Shown piece by piece: positions 1-8,716 of a stretch of DNA of 64,000 nucleotides. How positions within the stretch are numbered: position 1 is the stretch's first letter; each line of letters starts with the position of its first letter. The position numbers and the translations under genes were made by a program. The stretch lies in assembly GCF_020075495.1 (NCBI RefSeq), contig NZ_JABYQT010000012.1, forward strand, positions 22,116-86,115, given 5' to 3'. This stretch comes from Vreelandella aquamarina. GTDB lineage: Bacteria; Pseudomonadota; Gammaproteobacteria; Pseudomonadales; Halomonadaceae. Below the pieces are notes generated by a model, which was not told the DNA's origin, made no database searches, and saw nothing but the letters and a program-made list of their open reading frames with translations.

Positions 1-3000
1 TCAAGTTCGCTGCCGCCCAGGCAGCTCAGAAACAGCACGGAACGTACCGCACTTAGCTAATTTTGTTCGCTGCCGCCCAGGCAGCTCAGAAAAGGCAGCA
101 ACAGACGAATTCATCACCCAGTACGTTCGCTGCCGCCCAGGCAGCTCAGAAAGTAGCGCTGGGCAGCGAGGCCGAGCCCGATGGGTTCGCTGCCGCCCAG
201 GCAGCTCAGAAATGCTCAGCCAGGAGGTGGTCGCGGTCGGCTGAGTTCGCTGCCGCCCAGGCAGCTCAGAAATATTGACGATTAAACAGTGGCTGGCGGT
301 TTATGTTCGCTGCCGCCCAGGCAGCTCAGAAATCAATAGCCCGTTCGAGCGCATCGTGCCCGATGTTCGCTGCCGCCCAGGCAGCTCAGAAATCAACTGT
401 TCGCTTCTGCCTTCCGTCTGAAGTGTTCGCTGCCGCCCAGGCAGCTCAGAAATGCGAGCCACAGCGGAAGCGGCAGACGCCTCGGTTCGCTGCCGCCCAG
501 GCAGCTCAGAAACAAAGCCCTGGTTGTAGACCGTGCTTGCTGCCGTTCGCTGCCGCCCAGGCAGCTCAGAAATGACGTTTACACGTTCGATTAATCCAAA
601 CACGGTTCGCTGCCGCCCAGGCAGCTCAGAAAAAACGCAGCGCGACTTTGAGCGCAACGGCCCAGTTCGCTGCCGCCCAGGCAGCTCAGAAAAAGAGGGA
701 TGCCGTAGTAATCCGCCACCCACCGTTCGCTGCCGCCCAGGCAGCTCAGAAAGCTTCGAACTCGACGATGTTGCCGGGCACGGTGTTCGCTGCCGCCCAG
801 GCAGCTCAGAAAATGCCGAAATCGGGATCTTGCTCGCTCGCCTCGTTCGCTGCCGCCCAGGCAGCTCAGAAATGCACAGGGCCAGCAGGCCAATACGGGC
901 TTTGGTTCGCTGCCGCCCAGGCAGCTCAGAAATATATACCGGCGCACAGAGAATGCGCCTACCAGTTCGCTGCCGCCCAGGCAGCTCAGAAACTATAAAT
1001 AAATAGCTTTTCAACAAATCAATAAGTTCGCTGCCGCCCAGGCAGCTCAGAAAGTCAGCGGCAAAGGGATTACCAACCTATTTGAGTTCGCTGCCGCCCA
1101 GGCAGCTCAGAAAGCCTTCAACACTGTCTAGGGGTGGGCCTGAGAGTTCGCTGCCGCCCAGGCAGCTCAGAAATTCTGATAAGGCAACCGCTGTGGCTAT
1201 TGCCGGTTCGCTGCCGCCCAGGCAGCTCAGAAATGTCCTGGTGGCATAGGTACTTATATTTCCAGGTTCGCTGCCGCCCAGGCAGCTCAGAAAAAGTGGA
1301 TTGCGACACAGAGTGATGCTAACCCGTTCGCTGCCGCCCAGGCAGCTCAGAAATCGCAGAACGCCTCCTACCCGGGGGCATTTTGGTTCGCTGCCGCCCA
1401 GGCAGCTCAGAAAAAACGCCCATTGCTAGAGAAGAGCGTGCGCAAGTTCGCTGCCGCCCAGGCAGCTCAGAAAGTAATGCCCTCGTCACTAAGCGTTAAC
1501 GTTACGTTCGCTGCCGCCCAGGCAGCTCAGAAAAGGTAGCAACGCGGGCCGAGCTAACGCTGGTGGTTCGCTGCCGCCCAGGCAGCTCAGAAATTAAAAG
1601 GCCATGCGGAGCCATATTCCTCCTGGTTCGCTGCCGCCCAGGCAGCTCAGAAATTGCACACGCCGCCGTCGCAGTGGCGCGTTTTGTTCGCTGCCGCCCA
1701 GGCAGCTCAGAAATCGCTGGATGTTGCGTAGCTCGATCACCTCGGGTTCGCTGCCGCCCAGGCAGCTCAGAAAACGTCGTCCAGCACCTCAAGCAACTGG
1801 CCGCTGTTCGCTGCCGCCCAGGCAGCTCAGAAATCGCTAAAGAAATTTGGCGATTCGCTTAAAGTGTTCGCTGCCGCCCAGGCAGCTCAGAAAGCAAACA
1901 TACCTGCGATAACGCCAGCGATGGGGTTCGCTGCCGCCCAGGCAGCTCAGAAATGATCAACTCCGGCTTTCGCACGGTGACGAATGTTCGCTGCCGCCCA
2001 GGCAGCTCAGAAAAGGGGCCCGAACCCGGTATGGGCGCGCACCCAGTTCGCTGCCGCCCAGGCAGCTCAGAAAGATAGGTTCGTCGACTGGGAGCGCGTC
2101 GGTACGTTCGCTGCCGCCCAGGCAGCTCAGAAAAACCAGTACATGCTGCAGCACTCGCCGGACTGGTTCGCTGCCGCCCAGGCAGCTCAGAAAGGGTTCG
2201 GCCCCCTGGTGATCAACGGGCAAACGTTCGCTGCCGCCCAGGCAGCTCAGAAAATCAGCGTGTGCGCCAAGCCCTTTACCGTCAGGTTCGCTGCCGCCCA
2301 GGCAGCTCAGAAAAGCTCACCGAAGTTACGGCCCGCCAGTGTTTCGTTCGCTGCCGCCCAGGCAGCTCAGAAAAATTGCAAGATAGCTGTAGCTAGCCGG
2401 TAAGCGTTCGCTGCCGCCCAGGCAGCTCAGAAAGTTGCTACATCGTTGCTACGTCTGCGCCCGACGTTCGCTGCCGCCCAGGCAGCTCAGAAACTCAAGC
2501 GCGGCGTCGGCGATACCCACCGCTAGTTCGCTGCCGCCCAGGCAGCTCAGAAACACCCGGTCCTTGGGCAACGTCAGTGCCTGCGGTTCGCTGCCGCCCA
2601 GGCAGCTCAGAAAAACTCAACGAGGTTACAGACGAGCTTGTACGCGTTCGCTGCCGCCCAGGCAGCTCAGAAAGGAATACTTAACGGTTATCGTGTCTTC
2701 GCTAAGTTCGCTGCCGCCCAGGCAGCTCAGAAAAGACTGGCAGGGAGAAGGCGAGCCCCCTTTAATGTTCGCTGCCGCCCAGGCAGCTCAGAAAATGCCT
2801 GCAAAGACGCTGTAGAACTCGTCCCAGTTCGCTGCCGCCCAGGCAGCTCAGAAAAGGTCAAAATGCAATTGGGCTGCCTGGTTAATGTTCGCTGCCGCCC
2901 AGGCAGCTCAGAAATGGATGACCCGCAAGCCGTCAATTTTCATTAAGTTCGCTGCCGCCCAGGCAGCTCAGAAAATTGCGATGGCACAGCCTGCTGCACC

Positions 3001-3928
3001 TGGGAAGTTCGCTGCCGCCCAGGCAGCTCAGAAATGTCAGCGGGCGACCGGCGTGCGTGTTGGAGTGTTCGCTGCCGCCCAGGCAGCTCAGAAAAGACAC
3101 TGTGCGGGCATGGGTCGGTGCCATTTCGTTCGCTGCCGCCCAGGCAGCTCAGAAAGCCTGGATGTTGAGCTCGACGCCTTCGCGCGTGTTCGCTGCCGCC
3201 CAGGCAGCTCAGAAATTCCCTTGATCCAAAGTTAGAGCGCGGTTGAAGTTCGCTGCCGCCCAGGCAGCTCAGAAACGCTGCTCGGCGACCCGCTTCGCAG
3301 CATTGAAGTTCGCTGCCGCCCAGGCAGCTCAGAAAATCTTCATTTCCCCATTACCTCGCCTGTATCCAGTTCGCTGCCGCCCAGGCAGCTCAGAAATACT
3401 GCGCCTGGAGGAGTCGCTGTCCGCTGCAGTTCGCTGCCGCCCAGGCAGCTCAGAAATACCTGACGCGTTCCCAGGCGTGCAGGGTGAGTGTTCGCTGCCG
3501 CCCAGGCAGCTCAGAAAACCACCCGACAGGGTCCACTCGATCAGATCGCGTTCGCTGCCGCCCAGGCAGCTCAGAAAACCGCGGGCAGCTGTATAGCGGG
3601 CGTTGCTATTGTTCGCTGCCGCCCAGGCAGCTCAGAAAAGCGAGCCCACGCCGATGTAGGTCTGGCCATCGTTCGCTGCCGCCCAGGCAGCTCAGAAAAA
3701 GTGGCCGAGATACTCGTTTGCTTCCCCTGCGTTCGCTGCTGCCCAGGCAGCTCAGAAAATCTTGCGGATGGTGGCACGGTCAATGGAGGGGTTCGCTGCC
3801 GCCCAGGCAGCTCAGAAACACTGGCCGCCGGTGCTGTGATAGCGCATCAGGTTCGCTGCCGCCCAGGCAGATCAGAAATGACGCTCAGCTTCAGCGCGCA
3901 CAAACTCCCGGTTCGCTGCCGCCCAGGC
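1..3928 (+). CRISPR. Type I-F-like CRISPR array, 66 repeats, open at the left edge
   Basis: A 28-bp repeat starts at position 5 and recurs every 60 or 61 bp up to 3911, giving 66 repeats and 65 complete spacers. It begins GTTCGCTGCC, ends CAGCTCAGAAA and has the five-base stem CTGCC/GGCAG around GCCCA. This matches the 28-bp repeats of type I-F (Csy) systems (family knowledge). Most spacers are 32 nt; six are 33 nt (after the repeats at 965, 2706, 3067, 3308, 3429 and 3550). Repeats are identical except at the right end: 3731 has one change in the 5' stem, 3851 has one change after the stem, and 3911 loses its last ten bases. Decay at the right places the leader and newest spacers to the left, outside the window, and matches the + strand crRNA orientation. 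No cas gene is present here. All open reading frames across the array are repeat artefacts. Confidence 0.98.
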
Positions 3929-3960
3929 TCCCTTAGTCAGATGCAGTGTCTGTGCATGGG

Positions 3961-3977
3961 GCACCGCTGTGCGGTGC
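3961..3977. repeat. Short hairpin next to the array end
   Basis: GCACCGC, three bases, then GCGGTGC forms a perfect 7-bp stem directly beyond the decayed last CRISPR repeat. It is followed by more GC-rich partly self-complementary sequence to about 4020. It could be a fragment of a dispersed palindromic element; only one copy is seen here, so this is a guess. Confidence 0.35.
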
Positions 3978-4067
3978 TTCGCGGGTGCGCTGGCGCTTAC
4001 GCCGCGCTACGGTATGTGCCGTTATCTTAAACCAGTGTAGATACCAAAGGGCTCTATTTCACCAAAC

Positions 4068-4095
4068 ACAAAGAGCCCTTACGGGCTCTTTGTTT
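4068..4095. terminator. Rho-independent terminator
   Basis: An 11-bp perfect stem (ACAAAGAGCCC at 4068-4078 with GGGCTCTTTGT at 4083-4093) closes a TTAC loop. It lies 23 bp beyond the stop codon of the leftward gene at 4118. The flanks are moderately T-rich on either strand, so it may work in both directions and insulate the array from its neighbours. Confidence 0.8.
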
Positions 4096-4117
4096 AAAAC
4101 AGGGTAACGGGCTTGGC

Positions 4118-4423
4118 TCAGTCGTAATCTTCCCGCTTCTCGAACGCGCGCTTGTCGTCGGGCAGGCGGACGATGTCGCCGAGGTGGAGGTTGTCCATGC
4201 CTTTTAAGCGGTTGCCCTTGGTGTCCAGGATGGCGACGACCTTGGCGATGCTGACGGCGTCTTCTTCGCGGTAGGCTTCCACTTCCACGCGGACGATCTT
4301 GCCCTGGTAGCGGGCGGAAAGAATGTCGCCGTCGCCTATCTGGGCGTGGCCGTGATGATCGTTGGCAAACAGTTTGGATACGCTGGCGCTGCCCGGGTCG
4401 TCCCATTCAATGTGTCGATGCAT
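4118..4423 (-). CDS. Small conserved-looking protein of unknown function (101 aa)
   Basis: I do not recognise a family. The start at 4423 is chosen because AAGGAG sits seven bases upstream of that ATG; the longer frame to 4486 has no such site and would run up to the neighbouring stop codon. The product is small, charged and soluble, with no signal peptide or membrane segment. The middle reads like a small beta-barrel: GDILSARYQGKIVRVEVEA, later LGDIVRLPDD, an alternation of short strands with acidic turns. The C terminus is rich in K, E and D. It follows the esterase gene on the same strand with only about 60 bp between them and is closed by the terminator at 4068-4095, so the two may be co-transcribed. 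Confidence 0.75.
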   Translation of the reverse strand: MHRHIEWDDPGSASVSKLFANDHHGHAQIGDGDILSARYQGKIVRVEVEAYREEDAVSIAKVVAILDTKGNRLKGMDNLHLGDIVRLPDDKRAFEKREDYD

Positions 4424-4486
4424 CGTTATCTCCTTGTCGGTTGGCCGATACGCCAAGTGTAGTTTGCTTTTTGTTGATTTCACCAA

Positions 4487-5431
4487 TTATTGCCCGGTAG
4501 GGGCGCTGCCAATGTGCTGAAACATAAAGGTTAACGCGGCGGGCAGGCTGGCACGCCATACGCGCCAGGTATGGCCGCCAGGGTAGAGATCAAGGCGCAC
4601 GTCGTTAGGTTGAATGCGCTCCATGGCCTGGCGCAGCTGGCGGGCGTGGAACTCGGCATCGTACACGTCGCGGCGGCCGGCGCTGATGTAGAGCGGCACG
4701 GGCGGCACATCGCTCTGCTCGTCGCCGGGGCGTGGGGTTACCTTGATGCGGTAGGCTTCCAGGTAGGCGGTGTAGTTGTGCTGTTCCCACAGGGCGGTGT
4801 CGAAGTTGCCCTGCTCGTCCAGCAGCGCCGGGTGGCGGTGGGCGGAGGAGTTGGGCGGTGGGTAGGGCACGTAGCTTGCCGGGCTGAGCGCGGCCACGGC
4901 GGCGAACAGCTCGGGCTTTTCCAGGGCGAAGTTGAGCGCGCCGAATCCGCCGGCGGAAAGCCCGCCGACGCCGCGCAGCGCGCGTGTCTGGCCTACCCGG
5001 TAGGTGGCTTCCACGTGGGGAAGAAGGTCGTTGAAGAAGGCGCTGCGCGCGGCTTCGTTGTGGCCGTCGATCCACCAGCTGCGGCTGCCCGGCATGATGA
5101 AGACCGCCGGTGGAATATGCCCGGCGCGAATCAATCGGTCGGCGGTTTGCGCCAGGTTGCCCTTGGCCACCCAGTCGCGCTCGTTGCCGAACGAGCCGTG
5201 CAGCATATACACCACCGGGTAGGGGGTGCTTGCCTGGGCGTCATACCCATCGGGTAAATAGACGGTATAAGGGTAGGAGTGGCCGAGCGTGGGGGAGTCG
5301 AAGGTGTGGTGCTGCACCTCGCCGGCAATGGCCGTATTGAACAGGCCCCAGAGGCCAAGTAATGCGGCAAGCTTGATCACAACAGGGAAGCGTGAGCAGC
5401 GTCGGCTGCGGAAAAAGGCAAGCAATGACAA
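4487..5431 (-). CDS. Secreted esterase of the putative-esterase (esterase D-like) alpha/beta hydrolase family
   Basis: Hydrolysis of a carboxylic ester is expected, in the periplasm or outside the cell; the substrate is unknown. The nucleophile elbow is visible as GGLSAGGFG (GxSxG). A likely acid residue lies in SAGRRDVYDAEF and the histidine in YPGGHTWRVW near the C terminus. The N terminus has a hydrophobic stretch (VIKLAALLGLWGLF) ending in a cleavable-looking AIAG, so export is likely. The start is uncertain: a GGAGG lies four bases before a TTG at 5431, which I prefer, while an ATG at 5455 adds eight residues and has no ribosome binding site. Length (about 314 aa) suits the PF00756-type family. 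Confidence 0.8.
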   Translation of the reverse strand: MSLLAFFRSRRCSRFPVVIKLAALLGLWGLFNTAIAGEVQHHTFDSPTLGHSYPYTVYLPDGYDAQASTPYPVVYMLHGSFGNERDWVAKGNLAQTADRLIRAGHIPPAVFIMPGSRSWWIDGHNEAARSAFFNDLLPHVEATYRVGQTRALRGVGGLSAGGFGALNFALEKPELFAAVAALSPASYVPYPPPNSSAHRHPALLDEQGNFDTALWEQHNYTAYLEAYRIKVTPRPGDEQSDVPPVPLYISAGRRDVYDAEFHARQLRQAMERIQPNDVRLDLYPGGHTWRVWRASLPAALTFMFQHIGSAPTGQ

Positions 5432-5527
5432 GACGCCTCCGGGAATTATTGCCATGGTATAAAGTCGGACCCGCCATCATCATGAGTGTTCAGCGCAAGC
5501 CAAGCCTGCGCATGCAGCGGAGTGGGT

Positions 5528-6556
5528 ATGCATAAAAGAATAGAAGAAATTTACTGGTTGCGGGCCTATGGCTGCGTGGCGGTGTTTCTGTTTCATTTGC
5601 TGGACCACGTCAATCAGCGTCTGGATAACCTGGCCACCGACCTGATGCGTCTGCCACTGGTGCTGGGTACACCGATCTTTCTGTTCATCTCGGTGTTCGT
5701 GTTCGCCATGCGCTACGACAAGGCCGTGCCGCCGGGTTTTCTGGCCCAGCGGGTGAAATACGTCATGCTGCCCTACCTGGTGTACGGCACTATCTACTCT
5801 ACTGCCGAATGGGTGCGCCTGGGTATGGCCGGGCAGCCGGTAGGCTTTGTGGACAACGCGGTGGAGTATTTCGTGTTTGCCGGCTGGCACGGCTATTTTC
5901 TGATCATCGCCATGCAGTTCTACGCGGCTTACTGGCTGTTTACCCGCTGGCGGCTATGGCGCTTCAACCCGGTGCCGTGGCTGTGGCTTGGCTGTCTGGT
6001 CAGCATGGTGTACTGGGGCACGGCCTACTGGCTCGAGGTCGAACTGCCCGGGTATCTGCTGTGGATTGCGCCGCTTGGCTGGGTGTATCTGTTCTTCCTG
6101 GCCCTGGTACTGGTGCGCTACTACCCCTTCGATTCCTTGACCAGGGCGCCGGCACGGCCTGCGTGGATGCAGCGGCTTTCCCAGCCTGTGTGGCTTGGCC
6201 TGTGGGTCGCGCTGCTGGTGGCGGCAAGCGTGGCGGGCTGGCTGCGCTTCTCTTCCAAGGAGGTATGGGTCGTGCCGCTGTTCGTGCTGTTCACGCTGGT
6301 GGCCATGCGCTATTTGAAAGATCGCCCGGCGCCCGGCTGGGTGCGCTATATCAATGTCTACTCCTTCGGCATCTACCTGGCCCATCCGATGTTCTTTTCC
6401 ATCACCGATGTGGTCGTGGCACGCATGACGCTGCCGGTGGCGGTGTATGCCGTCTTGCTGGGCGTGGTGGGCGCAGTAGGGTCGATCCTTCTGAACCGGC
6501 TTGCCAATACCACGACTACCGGTGCCATGATGTTCGGCAAGCGCTTGAAGGCGTAG
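5528..6556 (+). CDS. Acyltransferase family 3 membrane protein
   Basis: An integral inner-membrane O-acyltransferase-like protein of 342 aa with about ten hydrophobic segments. The N terminus carries the family's opening helix (EIYWLRAYGCVAVFLFHLLD) with the conserved Arg and His. Such proteins move acetyl or other acyl groups onto sugars of surface polysaccharides; the acceptor cannot be read from the sequence. Start 5528 is preferred over 5486 because GGAG lies just upstream and the protein then begins directly before the first membrane helix. It is divergent from the esterase at 4487 with about 100 bp between them. The end of the gene is followed by the glnA control region. Confidence 0.85.
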   Translation: MHKRIEEIYWLRAYGCVAVFLFHLLDHVNQRLDNLATDLMRLPLVLGTPIFLFISVFVFAMRYDKAVPPGFLAQRVKYVMLPYLVYGTIYSTAEWVRLGMAGQPVGFVDNAVEYFVFAGWHGYFLIIAMQFYAAYWLFTRWRLWRFNPVPWLWLGCLVSMVYWGTAYWLEVELPGYLLWIAPLGWVYLFFLALVLVRYYPFDSLTRAPARPAWMQRLSQPVWLGLWVALLVAASVAGWLRFSSKEVWVVPLFVLFTLVAMRYLKDRPAPGWVRYINVYSFGIYLAHPMFFSITDVVVARMTLPVAVYAVLLGVVGAVGSILLNRLANTTTTGAMMFGKRLKA

Positions 6557-6605
6557 CTCATCAGAGCATCGAGCGAGGCGCCGGCTTCAATTGATTTCCC
6601 TTTCT

Positions 6606-6653
6606 TGCACCAAAGCGTTTCATTTTGAGCGCTTATTGCACTATTTTGGTTCA
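6606..6653 (+). promoter_or_regulatory. Two NtrC-like enhancer sites upstream of glnA
   Basis: Site 1 (6606-6622) reads TGCACCAAAGCGTTTCA; its left half is a perfect match to the NtrC consensus TGCACCA-N3-TGGTGCA. Site 2 (6637-6653) reads TGCACTATTTTGGTTCA, matching 12 of 14 consensus positions. Their starts are 31 bp apart, about three helical turns, and they lie about 130-180 bp upstream of the -24/-12 promoter, a normal enhancer position. A lone right half-site TGGTGCA occurs at 6773-6779. Confidence 0.8.
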
Positions 6654-6783
6654 TTGGGGCGGCGTTATGAGAGTTAACACGCCGCCGACCGGCTGCCATG
6701 CGACCTTTAAAGGCACGCGCAGGGTGGTTTTATATTATCCATAACAATGGCTTAGTTGTTTATAGGCTATGTTGGTGCAAGAT

Positions 6784-6800
6784 TGGCACGGTCTCTGCAT
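6784..6800 (+). promoter_or_regulatory. Sigma54 (-24/-12) promoter of glnA
   Basis: TTGGCACGGTCTCTGCAT matches the consensus TGGCACG-N4-TTGCA with one mismatch in the -12 block. The GG (6785-6786) and GC (6797-6798) are separated by the required ten bases. Transcription would begin near 6809 and give a leader of about 230 nt before glnA. Confidence 0.88.
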
Positions 6801-6925
6801 TATATTTGTCAGCGGCTAGCGAGTCGTAGGCAGGCGCCTTGCGGCGTGCTACAACGATAGCCGGTTTACAATGATCGCTGGACGGTTCGTTACCCAAATC
6901 AGGCAATCGTTGAGCGAACAACAAT

Positions 6926-6972
6926 GACAAACGCGCCCCTGGCACGTTACCTGTCCAATGACAGCGTTTGTC
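6926..6972 (+). promoter_or_regulatory. Inverted repeat in the glnA leader
   Basis: GACAAACGC (6926-6934) and GCGTTTGTC (6964-6972) are perfect complements separated by 29 nt in the untranslated leader of glnA. It may simply be a stem-loop in the mRNA; no known riboswitch class was recognised. Confidence 0.4.
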
Positions 6973-7037
6973 TAATAACATTTTTATCGATCGCTTACTG
7001 TTTTACGCTTTAAGCCACGCTCATACCGGAGGACACA

Positions 7038-8444
7038 ATGTCAGCCAAGACGCTCGCGCTAATCGAAGAACATGATGTTAAGTGGGTGGACCTGCGTTTC
7101 ACCGATACTCGCGGCAAAGAGCAGCACGTCACCGTGCCGGCCCGCGATGTAGACGAAGAGTTTTTCGAAAACGGCCAGATGTTCGACGGCTCCTCCATCG
7201 AGGGCTGGAAAGGCATCAACGAATCCGACATGATTCTGCGCCCGGAAGATGGCACCGCGTTCCTCGACCCCTTCACCGAAGACGCAACCATCATTCTGCG
7301 CTGCGACATCATCGAGCCGGCCACCATGCAGGGCTACGACCGCGACCCGCGGTCCATCGCCAAGCGCGCCGAGGCCTATCTCGAGTCTACCGGCCTTGGT
7401 GACACTGCCTTCTTCGGTCCGGAACCCGAGTTCTTCATCTTCGATCAGGTTCACTGGAAAACCGACATCCAGGGCTCCATGTTCAAGATCTCCTCGGAAG
7501 AGGGCGCCTGGGCGACCGATAGCGAAGTGGAAGGCGGCAACCTTGGCCACCGTCCGCGCGTGAAAGGCGGCTACTTCCCGGTTCCGCCGGTCGATAGCTT
7601 CCACGATATCCGTGGCGCGATGTGTAACACCCTGGAAGCGATCGGCCAGACCGTCGAAGTTCACCACCACGAAGTGGCGAACGCCGGTCAGAACGAAATC
7701 GGCGTCAAGTTCAACACCCTGGTGAAGAAGGCCGACGAAGTTCAGGAAATGAAGTACGTGATCCACAACGTGGCCCACGCCTACGGCAAGACCGCGACCT
7801 TCATGCCCAAGCCCTTGGTTGGCGACAATGGCTCCGGTATGCACGTGCACCAGTCGTTCTGGAAAGATGGCCAGAACCAGTTCGCCGGTGACGAGTACGC
7901 GGGTCTTTCCGAGATGGCGCTTTACTATATCGGCGGTGTGATCAAGCACGCCCGCGCCCTGAACGCCTTCACCAACGCTTCTACCAACTCCTACAAGCGT
8001 CTGGTACCGGGCTTCGAAGCGCCGGTCATGCTCGCCTACAGCGCGCGTAACCGCTCCGCCTCCATCCGTATTCCGTACACCGCAAGCCCGAAAGGCAAGC
8101 GTGTCGAGACGCGCTTCCCCGACCCGACCGCCAACCCCTACCTGGCGTTCGCGGCCATGCTGATGGCGGGTATCGACGGCATCAAGAACAAGATCCACCC
8201 GGGCGACGCGATGGACAAGAACCTGTACGACCTGCCGCCGGAAGAGGGCAAGGCCGTACCGACCGTCGCCAACAGCCTGGATCAGGCGCTGGAAGCGCTC
8301 GACGCGGACCGCGCGTTTTTGACCGAAGGCGGCGTGTTCACCGACGACATGATCGACGCCTACATCGAGCTCAAGATGGAAGAAGTGACGCGCATGCGCA
8401 TGGCCACACACCCCATCGAGTTCGACATGTACTACAGCTGCTGA
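7038..8444 (+). CDS. glnA: Glutamine synthetase type I
   Basis: Forms glutamine from glutamate, ammonia and ATP in the cytoplasm; dodecameric in this family. The 468-aa length and N terminus ([16 protein letters not shown]) are typical of GSI-beta enzymes. The ATP/metal region shows [23 protein letters not shown] and [11 protein letters not shown]. The adenylylation loop is present as [11 protein letters not shown], with the target tyrosine at residue 397 exactly as in the enteric enzyme, so control by adenylylation is expected. GGAGG lies eight bases before the start. Expression is probably driven by the sigma54 promoter at 6784-6800 and NtrC, whose gene lies just downstream. Confidence 0.99.
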   Translation: MSAKTLALIEEHDVKWVDLRFTDTRGKEQHVTVPARDVDEEFFENGQMFDGSSIEGWKGINESDMILRPEDGTAFLDPFTEDATIILRCDIIEPATMQGYDRDPRSIAKRAEAYLESTGLGDTAFFGPEPEFFIFDQVHWKTDIQGSMFKISSEEGAWATDSEVEGGNLGHRPRVKGGYFPVPPVDSFHDIRGAMCNTLEAIGQTVEVHHHEVANAGQNEIGVKFNTLVKKADEVQEMKYVIHNVAHAYGKTATFMPKPLVGDNGSGMHVHQSFWKDGQNQFAGDEYAGLSEMALYYIGGVIKHARALNAFTNASTNSYKRLVPGFEAPVMLAYSARNRSASIRIPYTASPKGKRVETRFPDPTANPYLAFAAMLMAGIDGIKNKIHPGDAMDKNLYDLPPEEGKAVPTVANSLDQALEALDADRAFLTEGGVFTDDMIDAYIELKMEEVTRMRMATHPIEFDMYYSC

Positions 8445-8467
8445 TCACTGTGCCGTGACTGCACTCA

Positions 8468-8492
8468 AACCCCGCCTCGGCGGGGTTTTTTT
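8468..8492 (+). terminator. Terminator of glnA
   Basis: AACCCCGCC pairs with GGCGGGGTT across a very short loop and is followed by a run of seven T. It lies 23 bp after the glnA stop and separates glnA from glnL-glnG. Confidence 0.93.
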
Positions 8493-8536
8493 ATTGCACT
8501 CAAGCGGGGAGCGTGCAGTGCCTGAATGCGCCTTTA

Positions 8537-8628
8537 TGCACTAAAATGGTGCGCTTGCGTGCTGAAGCTGACGATTCACGCGCCAAGTGCGTTCGGCCAG
8601 ACAGCGCCTGATGCCCACATGCTGTGCA
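8537..8628 (+). promoter_or_regulatory. NtrC-like sites upstream of glnL
   Basis: Site 1 (8537-8553) reads TGCACTAAAATGGTGCG, matching 12 of the 14 defined positions of the NtrC consensus. A weaker candidate (8612-8628) reads TGCCCACATGCTGTGCA. They lie about 100 and 24 bp upstream of the -24/-12 element at 8651. The first is strong, the second speculative. Confidence 0.7.
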
Positions 8629-8650
8629 CGGTGCCGAATCGTGAACGACT

Positions 8651-8667
8651 TGGCGCGCTTTTTGCAG
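8651..8667 (+). promoter_or_regulatory. Sigma54 (-24/-12) promoter of glnL
   Basis: TTGGCGCGCTTTTTGCAG fits TGGCACG-N4-TTGCA with a single mismatch; GG (8652-8653) and GC (8664-8665) are ten bases apart. The predicted start of transcription near 8676 is only a few bases from the ATG at 8681, which argues for the later ATG at 8717 as the glnL start. Confidence 0.8.
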
Positions 8668-8716
8668 TTTTCCTTGCACGATGAGTGATTTCACCCGCGA
8701 TACCTCAGGACACGTC

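Noticed and set aside
3583..3640. Self-targeting by the CRISPR spacers against genes in this window
   Set aside because: Reading the spacers by eye I found no long match to any gene here; an exact search is needed to be certain.
63..4030. Open reading frames of up to 238 codons on both strands across the first 4 kb
   Set aside because: They translate the CRISPR repeat over and over (FAAAQAAQK, VRCRPGSSE, SELPGRQRT) and arise because the 60-bp period is divisible by three.
7059..8411. 450-codon frame antisense to glnA
   Set aside because: A shadow of the glnA codon bias; no ribosome binding site, no recognisable domain, and glnA is certain.
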